This document shows, piece after piece, positions 19,771-29,371 of a stretch of 64,000 bases of DNA. The notes beneath the pieces are model-generated. The model did no database searches and had not been told where the DNA came from. It saw only the letters and a list, made by a program, of their open reading frames with translations. This DNA is from Panonychus citri. Its lineage: Eukaryota > Arthropoda > Arachnida > Trombidiformes > Tetranychidae. Each line of letters starts with the position of its first letter. The stretch's first letter is position 1. The DNA lies in assembly GCF_014898815.1 (NCBI RefSeq), contig NW_026515540.1, positions 1,984,001-2,048,000 on the forward strand, given 5' to 3'. The position numbers were made by a program, and so were the translations under genes.

Positions 19771-20784
19771 TTATACAACTTTTGTCTTTTTTCTAAAATC
19801 TAAACTTAAAAACATTCTTCCACCAGATTCAAATTTTACCTGCTCTCCAGAGTCGTGAGTAGCAAGCACTGATATTTCACCAATGTGGTTTTTTCGAACA
19901 GGGTAATATATTCGATGAGAAAATGTACAATATCCGATATCTTTGTAGATGCCACTTGTTAATGGCAGAGCACGTAACACAGGAGATTGAGTCCCACCTA
20001 CTATATGATCTTGGATAATATCAGTATATAAATACATTAGAAAAATTTTATCATTTTCCTTGGCTGCAAAGTTAATTTTTTCTCTAGGATCAAGTACAAT
20101 TATCTGTTTATAGTATGAGAGGTCTTCATCTGGGACATGGTTTATGCCTAAATATTTTTTCACTTCTGTAGTAAAAAATGGAGCATAAATGAGTCCACAG
20201 TGAGCCTTATGCATTGTATTTGTATCAATCACATATTTCCTTCCTCGTTCAGTTATGCCACCGGGACCCCACCAGTCGAATTTAAAATATTCTGCTCCAT
20301 GGTCGCTTTTTAGAGGTATCCTTATATTTTTACTTGTTTCATTGCTGTAAATAATTCCTAATTTCAATTCATTTGTAGTTATTTCAAGATTCTGATCTTT
20401 GACATCATCTCGAGGAGTAAAAGAAGGAGGTATGAATGCTTCTTGAAAACTCTGATTTATCTTCTCAATCACTTTTTCACGAGAGTCCGATATAAAAAAA
20501 TGAATTGTTTGTTCAGGAGAAGCATCAACCCATTCAACATCCTGAAATAGATGTTCATAATCAATGTACTTGTAAAAACGTTTGGATTTTATTTTATATT
20601 TTATTTCAGTTTCTCCAGAGAATTTGAGTGGAAAATAAACTTCTGTTAATCCAACTTCCCAATCACCAGATAACTCTAAAGGAGGATCGATTCGGTTTTG
20701 AAAAGCTGAAATTGTGTTTTTGGGGTATATATCCATTGACCCATTCGAAACTAAGTCAATTGTGAATGATGATTGTTCTGTCAT
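19771..20784 (-). CDS. Minor capsid (penton-type) protein of the Polinton
   Basis: 337 residues. The start SSFTIDLVSNGSMDIYPKNT followed by LELSGDWEVGLTEVYFPL is a recurring signature of a Polinton protein that sits beside integrase and capsid genes. It is generally regarded as the minor capsid or penton component, while the alternative of a virion protein of other function remains. The strand-rich composition fits a jelly-roll. Its ATG overlaps the integrase stop (ATGA), so translation is probably coupled. Confidence 0.7.
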   Translation of the reverse strand: MTEQSSFTIDLVSNGSMDIYPKNTISAFQNRIDPPLELSGDWEVGLTEVYFPLKFSGETEIKYKIKSKRFYKYIDYEHLFQDVEWVDASPEQTIHFFISDSREKVIEKINQSFQEAFIPPSFTPRDDVKDQNLEITTNELKLGIIYSNETSKNIRIPLKSDHGAEYFKFDWWGPGGITERGRKYVIDTNTMHKAHCGLIYAPFFTTEVKKYLGINHVPDEDLSYYKQIIVLDPREKINFAAKENDKIFLMYLYTDIIQDHIVGGTQSPVLRALPLTSGIYKDIGYCTFSHRIYYPVRKNHIGEISVLATHDSGEQVKFESGGRMFLSLDFRKKTKVV

Positions 20785-21878
20785 TTCTTTTCAGATAAAT
20801 TGTCCAAATCCCAGACCCAACTATCAAATTTCTTTGGCCATCCTTCCCATCTCACAAAGTACTTATATAATCTTTTTTCTCTATCGTAATCTTTTTTCAA
20901 GACTTTTGATACTCTAAACCTACCATCAGGGTTAAATGAAACTTTTTGTAATTCTTCTGGATAGAAAATTGATGATATTTTCTCTCCAGCTAGATCTTCA
21001 AGCTTATATACGAACTTGGTAGGTGTTTCTTTAACAGATTTTACTTTAAATACTTCATCTGTCCATTGTTGTGCTGTACCTTTATCAGATGTCTCGTTTA
21101 GAGGAATTTTAACTTTATCGTTTACACTGAAACCTCTTTTTCTATTCTTATCCGATTTCAATGATGATTGGATAGTTGTGACAATCGATTGTTGATTCTC
21201 TGTGTTGACAGAGCTGGGTGATGTTTTTATTGTTCTATGATACGAATCGTTGTAATTATCAACAATCAACTGCAAGTCATCAATAAATCTGTGTGTATGC
21301 TTCCAATAAATATAACGATATATTCGTGAACGTAAAGTCCGAATCAATCTTTCTACAATAGCACATTTAACTGAATTGTCAGTTGTTGTGAAATAATGAA
21401 CACCATTAGTCAAACAGAATCGAGTTAAAAATTTGTTTTTAAACTCTTTTCCTTGGTCTGTTTGTAATTTCTCAGGTTTTCTACCCTTGGAAAAGATTTT
21501 ACCAAATGCTTCTATTATTGTCTTGGCTGATTTATCTGCAACGGGTTCTGTCCAAGCGTATCTACTCAAGACATCGATAACCACAAGAATGTATCTTTTA
21601 CCATCATTCTCTGAACTCCAATATGACATATCCATCAAATCAGCTTGCCATTGTTCATCAATTCTATCAACTAAAATTGGTAAACGTAAAAACCTCTGTT
21701 TTCTGGGTCGAAAGTTCGTGTATGTATCTTGACTTTTCAACCATTCCTTTACATCTTGAAGTTGGATTGTTGAATCTGTTTGCTTAGCAATATCAAATAA
21801 CCTTTGAGCTCCACCGAAACTTCCTTTACTTTTTATGTCATAGTAAACATTTTTCAAAAGATTTTCATATCTTTCCAT
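20781..21878 (-). CDS. int: Retroviral-type integrase (DDE) with C-terminal chromodomain
   Basis: 365 residues. The catalytic triad is D80 (QADLMDM), D141 (LQTDQGKEF) and E176 (CAIVERLIR), about 35 residues between the last two as in rve integrases. The last 47 residues (about 318-365) form a chromodomain: FRVSKVLKKDYD, YKYFVRWEGWP, SWVWDLDNL. Polinton integrases insert the linear DNA and make 6-bp duplications. The chromodomain may steer insertion to marked chromatin. The gene starts 25 bp before the end of the small upstream ORF and overlaps the minor capsid gene by four bases. Confidence 0.96.
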   Translation of the reverse strand: MERYENLLKNVYYDIKSKGSFGGAQRLFDIAKQTDSTIQLQDVKEWLKSQDTYTNFRPRKQRFLRLPILVDRIDEQWQADLMDMSYWSSENDGKRYILVVIDVLSRYAWTEPVADKSAKTIIEAFGKIFSKGRKPEKLQTDQGKEFKNKFLTRFCLTNGVHYFTTTDNSVKCAIVERLIRTLRSRIYRYIYWKHTHRFIDDLQLIVDNYNDSYHRTIKTSPSSVNTENQQSIVTTIQSSLKSDKNRKRGFSVNDKVKIPLNETSDKGTAQQWTDEVFKVKSVKETPTKFVYKLEDLAGEKISSIFYPEELQKVSFNPDGRFRVSKVLKKDYDREKRLYKYFVRWEGWPKKFDSWVWDLDNLSEKK

Positions 21879-22123
21879 TTGATGTTAGTTGAAATGACTG
21901 GTTTTGGTTTCACCTTTTTTATTGATTTTCTTATTGTCTTTTTCTTTTCGAATCTTTTTATTGCTTCAGATAATGAATCTCTATATTCTTTCAATACACT
22001 TTTATCTGTACTAGATTCTTTTTGTTGTTCATCTATTTTAGGTAGATTAGTATTTATTTCACTATTTTTCAAAATTTGATATTCCTTCTCTGGTATCAGA
22101 ACCATTTTATTAAGAACATTCAT
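21854..22123 (-). CDS. Small Lys-rich Polinton protein, unknown
   Basis: 89 residues, not recognised: a short N-terminal helix (EKEYQILKNSE), a polar middle, and a basic helix AIKRFEKKKTIRKSIKKVKPK. Its ATG overlaps the stop of the preceding ORF by one base (TAATG) and its 3' end overlaps the integrase start by 25 bp, which supports a real gene in a tightly packed operon. Possibly a DNA-binding or scaffolding virion component (inference). Confidence 0.6.
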   Translation of the reverse strand: MNVLNKMVLIPEKEYQILKNSEINTNLPKIDEQQKESSTDKSVLKEYRDSLSEAIKRFEKKKTIRKSIKKVKPKPVISTNIKWKDMKIF

Positions 22124-22470
22124 TACATGTATTTATCAGCTAATTTACCACCAAGATAAGAAAGTGCTGGCCAAAGTAAAGCTGGCAGAAAAGCTCCTCC
22201 TGATTGTATAATAATTTCTTTTCTCTCTTTTAAAGGAACACCTGATTTCTTAGATAGTCTTCTCAACTGTTTTTTGTACGCTGAAATTTTCTTTTTCTGG
22301 TTTTGATCAATTGGAATGTTTCCGTTCAATGTATTCTTACTTATCTCTGAGATTGAATAATAGATACAAGACTTTGCTTTTTTTAATAGAATATTTCTCT
22401 CTTTCTTTGTCTTTGCTTTAGCAAGTTTTTTCAATGTTGGAAGACACTTTTTAACGCCTTCGATTGACAT
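22123..22470 (-). CDS. Small virion-like Polinton protein with hydrophobic Gly-rich tail
   Basis: 115 residues. The front is Lys-rich and helical (LPTLKKLAKAKTKKERNILLKKA), followed by KNTLNGNIPIDQNQKKKISAYKKQLRRL, and it closes with GGAFLPALLWPALSYLGGKL. This layout recurs in Polintons and resembles core or membrane-active capsid peptides of adenovirus type. Function is unproven. A TATATAAAAG box on this strand (22496-22505) lies about 30 bp before the ATG. Confidence 0.7.
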   Translation of the reverse strand: MSIEGVKKCLPTLKKLAKAKTKKERNILLKKAKSCIYYSISEISKNTLNGNIPIDQNQKKKISAYKKQLRRLSKKSGVPLKERKEIIIQSGGAFLPALLWPALSYLGGKLADKYM

Positions 22471-22508
22471 GTTGTTTGATCACAAATCATTATTTCTTTT
22501 ATATAAAT

Positions 22509-23159
22509 TTAAAGAGAATAAGCTATCATTGGCTCGTCATTTTCATTGAAAATATTTGTAAGCAGTCTTACTTTCTCATCTGTGTCAGGTTTTAAATCAA
22601 TAAATAGATATGAATATGGTCTAATTGTAGCATTTTCAAAAACATTTTGAAATTTTTTTATTTTAGATGGAAACATCTGTCTAGCTATATTTGTTATCAT
22701 TGATTTGTCTCTTGGATTCTTATAACAAACAACATATTGACTGTTCAAACTTATATTTCGACTTTCTTTCCCTCTGACGAAGAAATTTTGAGTGATGAGT
22801 ATAACTGAAATGTTTCTATGATGAGAACCTCTTGTAAATAGATTACTAATCAATGTTTGATTACTTGCTTCTAACATTAAATCATCTATTACTATCCATT
22901 CAGGCTCTTCTCCGCCAGCTTGTGATATATGTTCTTCTGATAATCCCTCTATAAATTTGACATTAGGCATCGAATTGAACATTTTTTGATATTCACCATA
23001 GAAATATGTTATTTTCGTAGGCGCTGGATCACATATTTTACCAGCCGCGTTTATCATATTACGTACAAAATAAGTTTTACCAGACCCAGTTGGCCCTGAT
23101 ATGTACATCGTGAAAGGGTGTTTTAAATAAATTGAAAAAGTCATTGTTTTGTTGTACAA
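22509..23159 (-). CDS. Genome-packaging ATPase (FtsK/HerA, A32-like)
   Basis: 216 residues. Walker A is GPTGSGKT (22-29) and Walker B is WIVIDDLM (about 88-95), followed by a sensor-like LITQN. The size and the absence of other domains match the Polinton/A32 packaging ATPase, which drives DNA into preformed capsids. A TATAAAAAAA box on this strand (23170-23179) is close to the start. Together with MCP and protease it shows the element encodes a virion. Confidence 0.95.
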   Translation of the reverse strand: MYNKTMTFSIYLKHPFTMYISGPTGSGKTYFVRNMINAAGKICDPAPTKITYFYGEYQKMFNSMPNVKFIEGLSEEHISQAGGEEPEWIVIDDLMLEASNQTLISNLFTRGSHHRNISVILITQNFFVRGKESRNISLNSQYVVCYKNPRDKSMITNIARQMFPSKIKKFQNVFENATIRPYSYLFIDLKPDTDEKVRLLTNIFNENDEPMIAYSL

Positions 23160-23187
23160 ATTTATTTTATTTTTTTATATTAAGTTT

Positions 23188-23454
23188 TCATGATATAATT
23201 GAGGAAGGATTGGAGCTTGTAGTAACATTATCTGGACTCTTGCTTGATTGAAACCTTGGTGTTGGAAGAAGATAGCCTAATGATGATCCTAATAGAGCCG
23301 TCCAAAGTGGTAGATTCCCAGTTTTCATGACAATGTTGACAATTGCTGTGATCAACATTGATATCAACACAGCTAACTGTACAGTGAATAGAACTTTTTT
23401 ACACCAAATTTTATAACTCTCAGATGCGTCCATGTTTATTGTTTGGTTTTTCAT
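23188..23454 (-). CDS. Small two-span membrane protein
   Basis: 88 residues with two hydrophobic segments, VLFTVQLAVLISMLITAIVNIVM without charges, and LPLWTALLGSSLGYLL, and a Ser/Thr-rich tail. It is not recognised. It lies between the ATPase and the TBP homologue. The start is the only ATG ahead of the first span. It could be a virion-envelope or host-membrane protein. Confidence 0.6.
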   Translation of the reverse strand: MKNQTINMDASESYKIWCKKVLFTVQLAVLISMLITAIVNIVMKTGNLPLWTALLGSSLGYLLPTPRFQSSKSPDNVTTSSNPSSIIS

Positions 23455-23468
23455 AGATCCTTATGGCT

Positions 23469-23984
23469 TTATATTATCTCTGCTAAAGATTTAAATCTAT
23501 AAAAGTATTTATCTATCTCTCCATAATCTTTAATACCAGTTACTGTTATTCTTCCTGTTTTAAAAACGATAAAAATCACTTTTGAATCGTCCACTTTGAT
23601 GTGTGTTCCTGGAAATAACTCGGGCTCATATGAGTACATTGGGAATCTCTTCAGAACTGAATAATCAAACTCATTTGATAACCTTGAATGAGCTACGATG
23701 TTGACAACTTTAAAACTAGTGTATTCAATTTTTGATGGATAATTGTTACAAAAACGGTTTATTAAATTGAAAGAGGTTGCACAGTTCTTAATTCCTGTTA
23801 CAATAATTTTTCCAGAATCGAAAATTAACATACATCCATCAACATACTTTAAAATTCCACCTGAAAACTTTTTGGGGTATTTAATTGATGGGTAGTGAAG
23901 TTTAATTTTTTCTCGAGAAAGCTTTGAACTCAATGTAAATGACATGACAACATTATTAACTGTGATGTTTTCACAAAGAGCCAT
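23469..23984 (-). CDS. TATA-binding protein (TBP) homologue
   Basis: 171 residues, the size of a bare TBP core with both pseudo-repeats. Repeat 1 has KYPKKFSGGILK then CMLIFDSGKIIVTGIKN. Repeat 2 has YSYEPELFPGTHIKV then VIFIVFKTGRITVTGIKD. The hallmark YEPELFPG is exact, and the four phenylalanines that kink TATA DNA in TBP are all present (F40, F55, F124, F141). The N-terminal species-specific tail is missing, and the linker and stirrup regions are diverged, so it is not a recent host copy. It should bind the TATA boxes found at many genes of this element. Host TBP is much more conserved, which supports long residence in the mobile lineage. Confidence 0.88.
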   Translation of the reverse strand: MALCENITVNNVVMSFTLSSKLSREKIKLHYPSIKYPKKFSGGILKYVDGCMLIFDSGKIIVTGIKNCATSFNLINRFCNNYPSKIEYTSFKVVNIVAHSRLSNEFDYSVLKRFPMYSYEPELFPGTHIKVDDSKVIFIVFKTGRITVTGIKDYGEIDKYFYRFKSLAEII

Positions 23985-24001
23985 CCTCGTTGAATGAAAG
24001 A

Positions 24002-24568
24002 TTAATCAGTAAATGTTAACCTTAATACTTTTCTGATTTGGTGATCACATACCGGACATTTCGAGAGCTTGACAGTACAGTTTGTACATGCTACTGCATG
24101 TTCACATGGATAGAAGGTACATCCAACTTCCATCTCTTTACAAACTTTACAGTTGTATCGATCAATTTCAGTTCTTGATAGTTCAGCTAGTGGTATTTCG
24201 CCTTGTAGGTCATAGCATGTCTTAGCTAGGAACATTGTACCACATTTTACATATAGGTAGTCACATTTAGCGTTAAACTTCAAGTGCTCGATTAATGGAT
24301 CGTCATCTGGTTGCCATTCATGTACGTTGAGACCACAATGGAAACAAGATACTAAATCTCTTACACCCCTGTAGAAAAATCCAGCATCTACCAACTTTTT
24401 TATATCCAATTCTGGTTTAGGCCAATTGACATATGATTCCATTCGTTTCAATGGAGTCCTATACTTTTCAGAGTAACAAGTTTGATAACCAATACTTTCA
24501 TAATAATCGATAAAATATTGACTTAAATCACCTTTAGCAACCAGACCACAAGCTTTACAAGATTCCAT
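24002..24568 (-). CDS. Inhibitor-of-apoptosis protein, one BIR and RING
   Basis: 188 residues from the ATG at 24568, preferred over an upstream ATG at 24622 because a TCAGTT initiator (24574-24579, minus) lies between them, ten bases before this start. The BIR (about 41-106) has GFFYRGVRDLVSCFHCGL and ligands C75, C78, H95, C102 with exact x2/x16/x6 spacing. The RING (140-174) reads CKVCKEMEVG, PCEHAVACTNC, CPVC. It is a baculovirus-like IAP, predicted to block host apoptosis and act as a ubiquitin ligase. Last gene before the right terminal repeat. Confidence 0.9.
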   Translation of the reverse strand: MESCKACGLVAKGDLSQYFIDYYESIGYQTCYSEKYRTPLKRMESYVNWPKPELDIKKLVDAGFFYRGVRDLVSCFHCGLNVHEWQPDDDPLIEHLKFNAKCDYLYVKCGTMFLAKTCYDLQGEIPLAELSRTEIDRYNCKVCKEMEVGCTFYPCEHAVACTNCTVKLSKCPVCDHQIRKVLRLTFTD

Positions 24569-24573
24569 TTTGA

Positions 24574-24612
24574 AACTGAATGTAATGAAAAATTGTTTGG
24601 AGTTTTTATTCC
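24574..24612 (-). promoter_or_regulatory. TATA-like box and TCAGTT initiator of the right-tip IAP gene
   Basis: On the minus strand GGAATAAAAACTCC (24599-24612) is followed about 33 bp later by TCAGTTTC (24572-24579). Spacing equals the other promoters of the element and fixes the gene start at 24568. Confidence 0.5.
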
Positions 24613-24676
24613 AATTGCTCACTCATAAATTAGGTCAAATTAAGTCAAATTATTTATTTATAGTTTTTAATTAAAA

Positions 24677-24835
24677 ATCAATAATCAATCAATAAATCAA
24701 TCAAAAATTATCAAATTATTATTCCCCAATCAATTACCTATCGATAGATATGTTGGATGATTCGGTTCGATCGAAAATTCAAAATCGATCAATAATCAAT
24801 AAAAATGTGCTATCTTGTGTGTTTTTACTACTACT
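24677..24835 (-). repeat. Right terminal inverted repeat of the Polinton
   Basis: Reverse complement of 7161-7319 with about two mismatches and no gaps. It ends in ACTACTACT, followed by the AATAT flank. Confidence 0.95.
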
Positions 24836-27800
24836 AATATTAATATATAATGAACAACAATTGAACAGCATCAAGAATCCTCCCACCATTTAAAAAAAAT
24901 ACTGAGCATCACCATCACCATAACAACCAAAAAAAGCAACAATTAGTTATAATCAACTAACGAACAACAATTTACGAAGCCATCCACTGATGAAAATGAA
25001 AAGAAACGGATCAAATTAAAACAAGGAACATCTTAAATTGTTGGAATTAAGAATGAAGAACAAAAAAAAATTATTCTGATGATCAAACTCTCGGAACAAA
25101 GATTATTATTATTATTATTAATATATTCCTGCGAATTTCATTTATATCTTTCAATCTAGAATTGATTTAACCTTTACATTGATGACGATCAAAAACTGAT
25201 TAGCAAACTTCTCGGAATCAACAATCTAATCACCAACAATCAACACAAAATGTTAATTTACTTTCCAATTTTCATCTCCCAAGTAGCTGGTGACATCTCG
25301 TGAAGAATAAGCAAATTTGCCAGTTTGCTGAATTTTTGTTTTCTCTCCTGAGACAAATTTATATTATTATTTTTCATCCCTTCAAGTTCATCGACAATTT
25401 AACTAATTGTAACTTTCTCTGTTCAATTCTAAATCAATTTAATTGAATTGAAAATAATTTTCTATCCTTTTATCCCTTTCTCACTTGTTTACAAATTATA
25501 TTATATGTTTTTCCTTAGTCTCTTGCTCTCAAAGTTTTCAACAAAATCTAAATGATTTATTATGATGATTACAATTACAGAAGAAGAAAAAAAAAATGAT
25601 TAAACTAATTGTCTTTTAACTCATCAAATTACACATTTAATTACTTGATGATATCTTAATTACTCTAATCATTTATGTGAATAAAATCAACACATAGAAC
25701 TACAAAAAAGTAAATAATGTAACCATAAATCATAAGGAAATAATTAAAACTTAAACCAACAATAATGATTACAATCAACTAATAACCAGAAGTTAATTGT
25801 TACTCGTTAAATTATCAACAAAAAATTTACTCTAATCATTGGTTGATAGTTTCATCTAACAATAAAAACTTAGTTGTTATTTTCAATTCCAAAAAAAAAG
25901 TAAATATTGTTAATCAGTTAATCACCTTCATGATTAACGCTAATTATTATTAATTGTTACAGTGATGGTAATCATGATGTTCAACAATCAAGAATTGAAA
26001 CTTTTAAAATTCCCAAAGGAAAAGTTTTGAAGATCAGAATTAGAAAAACATTATTAATCTATATATGAACAATTAACAATTGACCTTAATCATCGAGAGT
26101 TAATCATAATCCTCTCTCACTGAATCTCCCCTGAACTGAATGAAAATCATGATGACCATTATAACTCAATGAATGGTGAATCTTTTTATTCATCATGAGC
26201 AAAAGCTTCATGGTTTCCTGGTTCAATTGGAATCTGAATAATATATTTACTCAGTTGTCTGAATAAAAAGTGAAATAATTGGAAAATGAATTCATCATTC
26301 TCATGAAAACAGCCCCACCCAGTTGTCACAGAATTGACAATGATGCTTTAGATAAACACAGAATTCAGGAATAATTTCATGAATTCAATTTTCTCTCGCA
26401 ATTGTAAACATTGTATTCTCATTACATGTTATATTAACTCTGAATCAAATGATATCAGTAGTTAATCATAATAGAAACGATAATATCATCAACTTATCAT
26501 TTTCTCATGGAAAATTGAAATTCACCCAATTTTCCAATTCCAAATTCTGAAATTCGCAACTTTTGTTTCCTCGAAAATGTTTCTCATCATCATAATAATA
26601 TCCAATAAATATGCATTCACCTTGATCATTTTCTGATGATATTGTTTCACTTTCTCATGAGCGTAAACTTGAATTGAGTTTCATGATTAAGTTTCAAGTC
26701 GATTCTTATTTTTTGTTCACCCTCTTGATTTTCACCATGATTTAGATTGTGAATTATTTTGAGTTGTTTTTGTTATCTAGTATCTGAGCAATTCCAATAC
26801 AATTACCAGGAAACAATTGAATTTTCAATCCAATTTCCGGTCAAGAACAATAGAAACCGGAACTGTGTGGACATCGGATATCAAAAACTGAGGTTACAAG
26901 TAGAGGAAATTTTTAGTTGTCATGATAGCAGGAAACAAATTTCACCCAAGATGAATCTAGGTATGAATAATATATATTTACATGAACAAGGTTGAAAATA
27001 ATTTGTTCATGATAAAATTTCATTCCAATCGATTGATTCAGTTTAATATGAAAAAAATGAAATAAAATTTTCTGAATTTCAAATTGCGATTAGGGAAATA
27101 GAAAATTCTGAGAAATATCTCCCATGATATTGAAAGAGAGAGAGGGAAAATCTGAATATCATGAGATGATTTTTAATCTCATGGATCATAATCATGACAA
27201 TCATCTGAAAATTTGAATTCATTGTTTGACCGTTTGAATTATTATTCAAGAAGTTAATCTGACTATATTGAGATAAAGTTCTGATATCATGTTGATTCAT
27301 TACTAATACACAGATATATTGACCGATATTCATGAATACCCAGAATTATGAATGATAATAATAACAATTTCTCATTATCTTCAATATTTTCAACCATTTT
27401 CCTCTGAAATGATTCAGTATCATTGTCTAATGAATGAGCATCCACATGATCACAAGTTCTGATCTTTATCATGGAAAATCCTGAAGGTTCAGTTGATGAT
27501 AAGGTTAATTATGATAATAACATCATTAAATCTATTGACTAAGGTAAATGCTGAATAATAAGTCATAAGGTATCATCATTTGCAACTCACATGACACCAT
27601 TTCAATGCTCATGTTACAATTTTCATGAAAGAAAATATTTCCTACCAGAACTTTTCCTCTCTCTCTCTCTCTTTTTCTCATTATATAAGATAGAAAGAGA
27701 AACTTTTTTGATGCTTTTTCTTAATTATAACCAATGAAGAAATTTTCATTTCAATACTAATAATAATTCACGATAATTAACGTAATCAACTTAATCAACT

Positions 27801-28568
27801 GAATAGTTGATTGAAAAGTAATCCTGATTCAGTGAATAAATTAACTTTCTCATTATCAAAATCAATTCAATCCTCCAAATCAATCAAATCTCATCATTTA
27901 ATTTTCCAAACCCAATTTTCATCATTAAATCAGATTCTCATTTAATTTAATTGCTTTTTCAAAACAAAAGTACAATCTCATTTAATGATAATCATAATCA
28001 CCGAAATGAATAATAATATTCAAATTTTCACCCAAATCATGATGACCATTGACCCGAAAACCAGATTTCAAATCGGGTTCCGATTAAGTGACAAAATTAA
28101 ATGATAATCCTTTTCTTCAGCATTTATCATATATTAATCACTCAGCTTATCATCATCTATTTATTATCATCCATACTGGTTTATCATCAATGAAGATATC
28201 ATCATGATGATAATGGTCTTTGTTGATAAAGAACAAGATATTTATGATTAAATGGTTTCTCATGATTCAGAATTTCACTGAACAATTCTTGAAATGTATC
28301 ATGTAAAAGGTAAAAGCTTTTTCCATGATGACGATGAAAAAACAATCAATTGATTGATCGGAATCAATCAAAATGTTTTCAAGAATTGAACTTTCAATCA
28401 AGTTTAAAGGTCAGTTTAAAGATATTATTTGAAAGTAATGGTCAATTAATAATTTACAGTTATTTTCATCATCATTTACCAGGGATTAACATTGAGCACT
28501 CATTTCCAACCTTTTATCACTTTCTCATCATCAATATGATTATTTTCATCATCTGATTTACCTTTTCA

Positions 28569-28606
<38 letters not shown>

Positions 28607-29301
28607 TTCATCATCAGATGATTCCTCTCAAAACTGAGCTGAATCAAATAATATAAACACACCAACCATATACCTATATCTTCATCATCATCATCATCTT
28701 CATCTTCATCATCATTTTCATCCTCATCCTCATCAATTTCATCTTCCCACCCTGAGCAAACTCTTCAGGTTCCCACCAATGAGTCTCATGTTTTTTTTTC
28801 AACTGTTCACTTTTCTTTAAGTCTTTAGATTTAGTAGTTTTATCATACAATCCAAACAATCAAATTAAATTGTCAACCTTTTAATTGTTCATCACCACAA
28901 TTAATCAATCCACCGATTTCCCTTGTCTCGTTTAAATAACTAAATCTATGACTTAATTGTTTCATCAAATTGTGACCTGGTGTCAACTGATCAACATCAT
29001 TACCTTTTGGATATATCCAAACCATTTAATAACAATTAGTTTTGATTGTCATAATTTGATGTTTGTTTATTGATTATCTGGTTAATTGTTTTTATGTTTG
29101 CTTGGTAAATATGAATTGTATTGAATTTCATTGTAATCAACTTTCTAATTGTTGTGTGAAAAGTTTAACACCGACAATTAAGTTAATCACTTGTTGGATA
29201 AGTCAAATTAGTTTGACGGTTCGTTAGATCAACAATTAGCAACAAATAACTAATCAATCATATTTAAACGTGATTTAATAAAGTGTCAACAATTAACTTC
29301 A
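24836..29301. other. Host DNA: resumed TMBIM 3' flank, then intergenic
   Basis: The first few hundred bases continue the interrupted 3' UTR of the TMBIM gene (possible AATAAA near 25680). The rest is AT-rich with frequent TCATGA and ATCATC strings, CT microsatellites (27658-27671, 28572-28603), and a TCATCA run near 28680. Open frames are short and without family resemblance. Confidence 0.5.
28572..28603. repeat. (CT)n microsatellite
   Basis: Uninterrupted CT repeat of about sixteen units in non-coding host DNA. Confidence 0.9.
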
Positions 29302-29371
29302 ATGAACATTTCAACTCTCATTCAATCAACATATTTATTTTTCTTGGTCACTTTTTTCAACCTTAAACAAG
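29302..29371 (+). CDS. Signal-peptide first exon of an unidentified secreted or membrane protein
   Basis: ATG opens a 23-residue stretch with a polar start, a hydrophobic core (TYLFFLVTFF) and then NLKQ, directly followed by a consensus donor (CAAG then GTAAGT at 29372), phase 1. The pattern (signal peptide, then splice donor) is typical of first coding exons of secreted or cell-surface genes. No next exon in matching phase could be identified downstream, and the following 10 kb would be a long intron. No product can be named. Confidence 0.4.

Larger units (their letters stand above)
7161..24835. mobile_element. Polinton/Maverick, complete 17.7-kb copy
   Basis: Both ends carry a 159-bp inverted repeat starting with AGTAGTAGTAAAAACAC, matching the AG...CT termini usual for Polintons. 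The pentamer AATAT lies immediately outside both ends (7156-7160 and 24836-24840), so a target-site duplication is evident, although the sixth base expected for Polintons differs (A on the left, T on the right). Inside are all hallmark genes: protein-primed PolB, retroviral-type integrase, adenain-like protease, packaging ATPase and capsid proteins. Every recognisable reading frame is open, and the two terminal repeats differ at only about two positions. The copy therefore looks young and could be active or virion-forming. It lies in the 3' UTR of the TMBIM gene. Confidence 0.95.
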
